A stretch of DNA of 8,110 nt from Planctomycetota bacterium (GTDB taxonomy: Bacteria > Planctomycetota > UBA11346): contig JACDEN010000100.1 in the NCBI GenBank assembly GCA_013816415.1, positions 1-8,110 of the forward strand, read 5' to 3'. A model generated the notes under the pieces. That model was not told the DNA's origin. It saw only the letters and a program-made list of their open reading frames with translations, and did not search any database. Each line of letters opens with the position of its first letter. Positions within the stretch are counted from its first letter, which is position 1. A program made the position numbers and the translations under genes. Shown here in pieces: positions 5,591 to 8,110 of the stretch.

Positions 5591-6151
5591 TTACTTCTCT
5601 CTGAAGGGCATGTTCAGCGCCTTCAGCAGGTCGAGGGAGATGGCATCGGTCGAATTCTTGATGCAGATCGTGATGTTGAGACCCTGGTTGTGCTCGAGCT
5701 TCTCGAGCGAGATCTCGTGGAAGAGCGCCTGCTCGCGCAGACCCATGTTGTAGTTGCCGCGACCATCGAAAGCCTTCGGGCTCAGGCCCCGGAAGTCCTT
5801 GATGCGAGGCACGGCCAGGTTGATCAGCTTGTCGAGGAACGACCACATGCGGTCGCCGCGCAGCGTCACATGGCAGCCGATCTTGACGCCGATGCGGCTG
5901 CGGAAGTTCGCGACCGCCTTCTTGGCCTTGGTCACCGTCGCCTTCTGGCCGGCGATCATGCTCAAGTGTTCGCTGACGACGTTCAGGATCTGGCCGTCGG
6001 CGATGGCGCGTCCGACACCCATCGACACCGACACCTTGTCGATGCGCGGGCCGGCGAGCTTGTTGGTGATCCCATGCTTCTTCAGGATCTCGGGCAGACG
6101 CTCGCCGTAGGTGTCTCGGGTCGTCTTCTGTAAAGTTGGTACGGTAGCCAT
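5591..6151 (-). CDS. rplE: 50S ribosomal protein L5
   Basis: L5 binds 5S rRNA in the central protuberance and contacts P-site tRNA and S13. The 186-residue length is normal. Family features include the N-terminal helix segment (TYGERLPEILKKHGITN, 14-30), PRIDKVSVSMGVGRA at 35-49, TKAKKAVANFRSRIGVKIGC at 74-93, VTLRGDRMWSFLDKLINLA at 95-113, and PRIKDFRGLSPKAFDGRGNY at 115-134. It sits between rplX and rpsN as in the usual spc order. In E. coli S8 represses translation at this point of the message; I could not recognise an S8-binding structure in the 25-base rplX-rplE gap. Confidence 0.97.
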   Translation of the reverse strand: MATVPTLQKTTRDTYGERLPEILKKHGITNKLAGPRIDKVSVSMGVGRAIADGQILNVVSEHLSMIAGQKATVTKAKKAVANFRSRIGVKIGCHVTLRGDRMWSFLDKLINLAVPRIKDFRGLSPKAFDGRGNYNMGLREQALFHEISLEKLEHNQGLNITICIKNSTDAISLDLLKALNMPFREK

Positions 6152-6176
6152 GTCGGTCTCGTCTCGGTGTTTCTGC

Positions 6177-6560
6177 TCAGGCCTTCGTCGGCGCGGCGGC
6201 TTCGAAGCGGTGGTTGCTCTTCTTGGCGACGCGGGTCATGCCCTTGTCGGTGCGCTCGTGGCGGATCTTCGCCGCCTTGTTGGTCGTGGGATCGAGCAGC
6301 GCGAGCTTGCTGATGTGCATCGGGCGCAGGCGCTTGATGCGGCCGCCTTCGACGTTCGCCTGCGGGTTCGCCTTCACGTGGCGGGTCTCGTAGACCGCGG
6401 CGTCGCCATCGACGAGCGCGCGCTGGTCGGCGGGGAACACCTTGATGATGGTGCCGGTCTTGCCGCGGTTCGAGCCGCTGAGCACGATGACCTTGTCGCC
6501 GCTGCGGACGTGGCACTTCGGCGTCTTCGCCGGCTTGGGATATTTGACCTTGCTGGGCAT
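6177..6560 (-). CDS. rplX: 50S ribosomal protein L24
   Basis: L24 is an early-assembly 50S protein that binds the 5' domain of 23S rRNA and lies by the tunnel exit. A KOW domain is visible at about 17-44 (HVRSGDKVIVLSGSNRGKTGTIIKV), followed by the strand carrying HVKANPQ (61-67), GGRIKRLRPMHISKLALLDP (72-91) and a basic C-terminal part. At 127 residues it is longer than the E. coli protein (about 104), with about 10 extra residues before the KOW domain and a short AAAPTKA tail. A GAGGAAA sequence overlaps the rplN stop codon 15 bases upstream, and a GGA lies closer to the ATG. The next gene, rplE, follows after 25 bases. Confidence 0.96.
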   Translation of the reverse strand: MPSKVKYPKPAKTPKCHVRSGDKVIVLSGSNRGKTGTIIKVFPADQRALVDGDAAVYETRHVKANPQANVEGGRIKRLRPMHISKLALLDPTTNKAAKIRHERTDKGMTRVAKKSNHRFEAAAPTKA

Positions 6561-6575
6561 GGCTGTTCCGTTTCC

Positions 6576-6944
6576 TCAGACGACTTCGGGAGCGAGGGAG
6601 ACGATCTTCATGAAGTTGCGCGAGCGCAGTTCGCGCGCCACCGGTCCGAAGATGCGGGTGCCGACGGGATTGAGATCCTTGTCGAGAAGGACCACCGCGT
6701 TGTTGTCGAAGCGGACGTAGCTGCCGTCTTCGCGACGGATCGGGAACGCGGTGCGCACGATGACCGCCTTGGTGACGGCCTTCTGCTTCACTTCGCTGGT
6801 CGGGATCGCCTTCTTGATGGCGACCACGATGACGTCGCCGACCGAGGCGTAGCGGCGGTGCGAGCCGCCGAGCACCTTGATGCACATCGCGCGCTTGGCG
6901 CCGCTGTTGTCGGCCACATCGAGCCAGGTCTGCATCTGAATCAT
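6576..6944 (-). CDS. rplN: 50S ribosomal protein L14
   Basis: L14 binds 23S rRNA at the subunit interface and takes part in bridges to 16S rRNA. The 122-residue length is typical. Motifs are clear: the N-terminal strand MIQMQTWLDVADNSGAKR at 1-18, CIKVLGGSHRRYASVGDVI at 21-39, REDGSYVRFDNNAVVLLD at 71-88, GTRIFGPVARELR at 95-107, and the end FMKIVSLAPEVV. The ATG is preceded by a purine-rich AGAGAGA stretch serving as ribosome binding site. It is the first gene of the classical spc operon; no separate promoter is evident in the short gap after rpsQ, so read-through from the S10 genes is likely. Confidence 0.98.
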   Translation of the reverse strand: MIQMQTWLDVADNSGAKRAMCIKVLGGSHRRYASVGDVIVVAIKKAIPTSEVKQKAVTKAVIVRTAFPIRREDGSYVRFDNNAVVLLDKDLNPVGTRIFGPVARELRSRNFMKIVSLAPEVV

Positions 6945-6990
6945 GGGATCTCTCTTCTCTCTGCTTGGACGGCTTGGATCTGGATCGGGC

Positions 6991-7278
6991 TCAGACCGCG
7001 CGCTCGAGCACCTGCATCAGGCGCCAGCGCTTGGTCTTGGACAATGGACGGGTCTCGATGATCAGCACCTTGTCGCCCTGCTTGCTGTCGTTCTTCTCGT
7101 CGTGGACGTGGAACTTCTGCGTGCGTTTGAGGAACTTGCCGTACTGCGGGTGCTGGTAGAGCTCGGTCACCGCGACCACGCGGGTCTTGTTCATCTTGTC
7201 CGACTTGACCACGCCGATCACGCGCTTGCGGTTGCCGCGCGTCTCGTCGGCCGTCTGGTCCTTGGTGTGCGTCGTCAT
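6991..7278 (-). CDS. rpsQ: 30S ribosomal protein S17
   Basis: S17 is a primary 16S rRNA binder of the 30S body with an OB fold. The core runs from about residue 17: KRVIGVVKSDKMNKTRVVAV at 18-37, YQHPQYGKFLKRTQKFHVHDE at 41-61, and the signature GDKVLIIETRPLSKTKRWRL at 68-87. At 95 residues it is a little longer than usual because of a polar 16-residue N-terminal extension. HDE stands where many bacteria have HDP; I associate this with PVC-group sequences, from memory only. It follows rpmC by 3 bases and is the last gene of the S10-operon segment. A 46-base gap separates it from rplN, with no obvious terminator hairpin. Confidence 0.97.
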   Translation of the reverse strand: MTTHTKDQTADETRGNRKRVIGVVKSDKMNKTRVVAVTELYQHPQYGKFLKRTQKFHVHDEKNDSKQGDKVLIIETRPLSKTKRWRLMQVLERAV

Positions 7279-7281
7279 GGC

Positions 7282-7596
7282 TTAGGCTTTCGCTTTCTCG
7301 GCGGCGGGGGATTTCTTGGCGGCGGCCGGCTTCTTGGCGGCGGGCTGCGCGGTCTTGGTCGCCTTTGCGGCGGCCGGGGCTGCTGCGGCCGGGGAGGTCC
7401 CCGCGGCCTTCTGCGAGAGGATGGTCGAGATGCGCGCGATCTGCCGGCGCTGGGCGCGGTATTTCACGCCCATGGTCTTGCCCTCGAGGGCGACCGCGAA
7501 GCGGCCCTTGAGCATGCTGTCGCGCAGTTCGGCGACCAGGCCGCGGAGTTCATCCGGGGTCTTCTCGCGCAGGCTGTTCTTTTCGGACTTCTTCAT
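7282..7596 (-). CDS. rpmC: 50S ribosomal protein L29 with long Ala/Lys/Pro-rich C-terminal tail
   Basis: L29 is a small helical 50S protein at the polypeptide exit tunnel, next to L23, near where signal recognition particle and trigger factor dock. Residues 1-62 form the usual two-helix core: LREKTPDELRGLVAEL at 9-24, then a basic second helix with RAQRRQIARISTIL at 47-60. L29 is usually about 60-70 residues, but this product has 104. Residues 63-104 are almost only Ala, Lys, Pro, Thr and Ser, including AAKKPAAAKKSPAAEKAKA, which resembles a histone-H1 tail. The tail continues in the same frame with no break, so it is unlikely to be a frameshift artefact. The stop is followed 3 bases later by rpsQ. 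Confidence 0.95.
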   Translation of the reverse strand: MKKSEKNSLREKTPDELRGLVAELRDSMLKGRFAVALEGKTMGVKYRAQRRQIARISTILSQKAAGTSPAAAAPAAAKATKTAQPAAKKPAAAKKSPAAEKAKA

Positions 7597-7607
7597 GGCG
7601 TTCTCGG

Positions 7608-8033
7608 TCAGGCGTGGGCGTCGCGCTTGATCATGCGCGTACGCAGAGGGAGCTTGAATGCCTGGCGGCGCAGGGCTTCGCGCGCCATCTCTTCGGTGAT
7701 GCCGGCGAATTCGAAGAGCACGGTGCCGGCGTCGACGTGGGCGCCCCAGTAGTTCACTTCGCCCTTGCCCGAACCCATGCGGCTTTCAGGCGGATGCTTG
7801 GTGTAGGGGATGTGCGGGAACACGCGGATCCACATCTTGCCGACGCGACCGAGGTAGTGGCCCGCGGTGACGCGCGCCGCTTCGATGTGCCGCGCAGTGA
7901 TCACGCCGCTCTGCAGGACCTGGATGCCGTAGTCGCCGAATGACAGCTTGTTGCCGCTCGACGCCGTGTGGTTCAGCTTGAAGCCGCGGGTGTGCTGCTT
8001 GCGATATTTGACGCGTGATGGGATGAGTGGCAT
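7608..8033 (-). CDS. rplP: 50S ribosomal protein L16
   Basis: L16 is a 50S protein that binds 23S rRNA near the central protuberance and helps position A-site tRNA. The 141-residue product is slightly longer than the E. coli protein (136). Family motifs are visible: VKYRK at 8-12, the arginine-rich recognition helix IEAARV at 50-55, KMWIRVFP at 66-73, and ESRMGSGKG at 83-91. Arg85 corresponds by motif to the arginine hydroxylated in E. coli L16 (Arg81). A few extra residues sit in the N-terminal loop, around 14-27. The ATG is preceded by AGG at a normal distance. The gene follows the putative rpsC and is followed by rpmC after 11 bases, the standard S10-operon order. Confidence 0.97.
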   Translation of the reverse strand: MPLIPSRVKYRKQHTRGFKLNHTASSGNKLSFGDYGIQVLQSGVITARHIEAARVTAGHYLGRVGKMWIRVFPHIPYTKHPPESRMGSGKGEVNYWGAHVDAGTVLFEFAGITEEMAREALRRQAFKLPLRTRMIKRDAHA

Positions 8034-8055
8034 GGCGTTTACCTAGGTATCTCGT

Positions 8056-8110
8056 TCAGGCTTCGACCGCTTGGCGGATGTCGTTGTACTTGCCGTGGTT
8101 GACCCGCACG
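8056..8110 (-). CDS. rpsC: C-terminal end of a protein, probably ribosomal protein S3 (partial)
   Basis: Only the last 18 codons are in the window. The frame ending in TGA at 8058-8056 reads VRVNHGKYNDIRQAVEA and has G or C at nearly every third position, as the neighbouring genes do; the other two frames do not. The gene directly upstream of rplP in the S10 operon is normally rpsC (30S protein S3), so that is the likely identity. The residues seen do not match the conserved S3 core, but S3 C-terminal tails vary greatly between phyla. The identification therefore rests on position, not on sequence. The stop lies 22 bases before the rplP start. Confidence 0.5.
   Translation of the reverse strand, partial: VRVNHGKYNDIRQAVEA

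Noticed and set aside
5580..5846. Upstream extension of the rpsN frame to an earlier ATG at 5846
   Set aside because: The extension overlaps rplE in another frame and has no S14 similarity, whereas the ATG at 5579 has an AAGGA site and begins with the standard S14 N-terminus.
6152..6176. S8 autoregulatory site before rplE, as known in E. coli
   Set aside because: The rplX-rplE gap is only 25 bases and shows no recognisable helix-21-like structure; I cannot support the call.
6111..7752. Long plus-strand frames opposite rplE through rplP (two overlapping frames)
   Set aside because: Both cover several intact minus-strand genes and have no recognisable domains; the Ala/Leu/Gly/Arg-rich composition is typical of antisense frames in GC-rich DNA.

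Overview
The window is one stretch of a bacterial ribosomal-protein supercluster, with every gene on the minus strand. In transcription order (high to low coordinate) it holds the end of a probable rpsC and then rplP-rpmC-rpsQ (tail of the S10 operon), rplN-rplX-rplE-rpsN-rpsH-rplF-rplR-rpsE-rplO-secY (spc operon), and infA-rpmJ-rpsM-rpsK (start of the alpha operon). All products were recognised from conserved family sequence. I see no tRNA, rRNA, transposase, CRISPR array or convincing factor-independent terminator. The large plus-strand frames are antisense shadows of GC-rich genes.

The DNA is GC-rich with strong G/C preference at third codon positions. The gene set is ordinary, but rpmD (L30) is absent: rpsE and rplO overlap by 4 bases. 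No adk or map gene lies between secY and infA. S14 is the long, non-zinc type. From memory, the wording of S5 (VVKINRCAKVVKGG), L5, L14, S17 and the SecY cytosolic loop looks closest to the Planctomycetes/Verrucomicrobia (PVC) group. That placement is an untested impression, not a computed result.

Most junctions are tight (1-53 bases), which fits a single polycistronic message with translational coupling. Two gaps are larger. The 112-base rpsN-rpsH gap carries a GC-rich nested palindrome that begins on the rpsN stop codon. The 90-base rplR-rpsE gap carries two short hairpins. The window ends, downstream of rpsK, in a 14-base tandem repeat that can fold back on an inverted copy.

The products work together. 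The r-proteins build the 30S (S3, S5, S8, S11, S13, S14, S17) and 50S (L5, L6, L14, L15, L16, L18, L24, L29, L36) subunits. IF-1 acts in initiation, and SecY is the membrane channel that receives nascent proteins. The unusual parts are accessory: a Gln-Gly-Gly repeat at the N-terminus of S5, a histone-H1-like Ala/Lys/Pro tail on L29, and the intergenic palindromes. I found no evidence for a new multi-gene system here.
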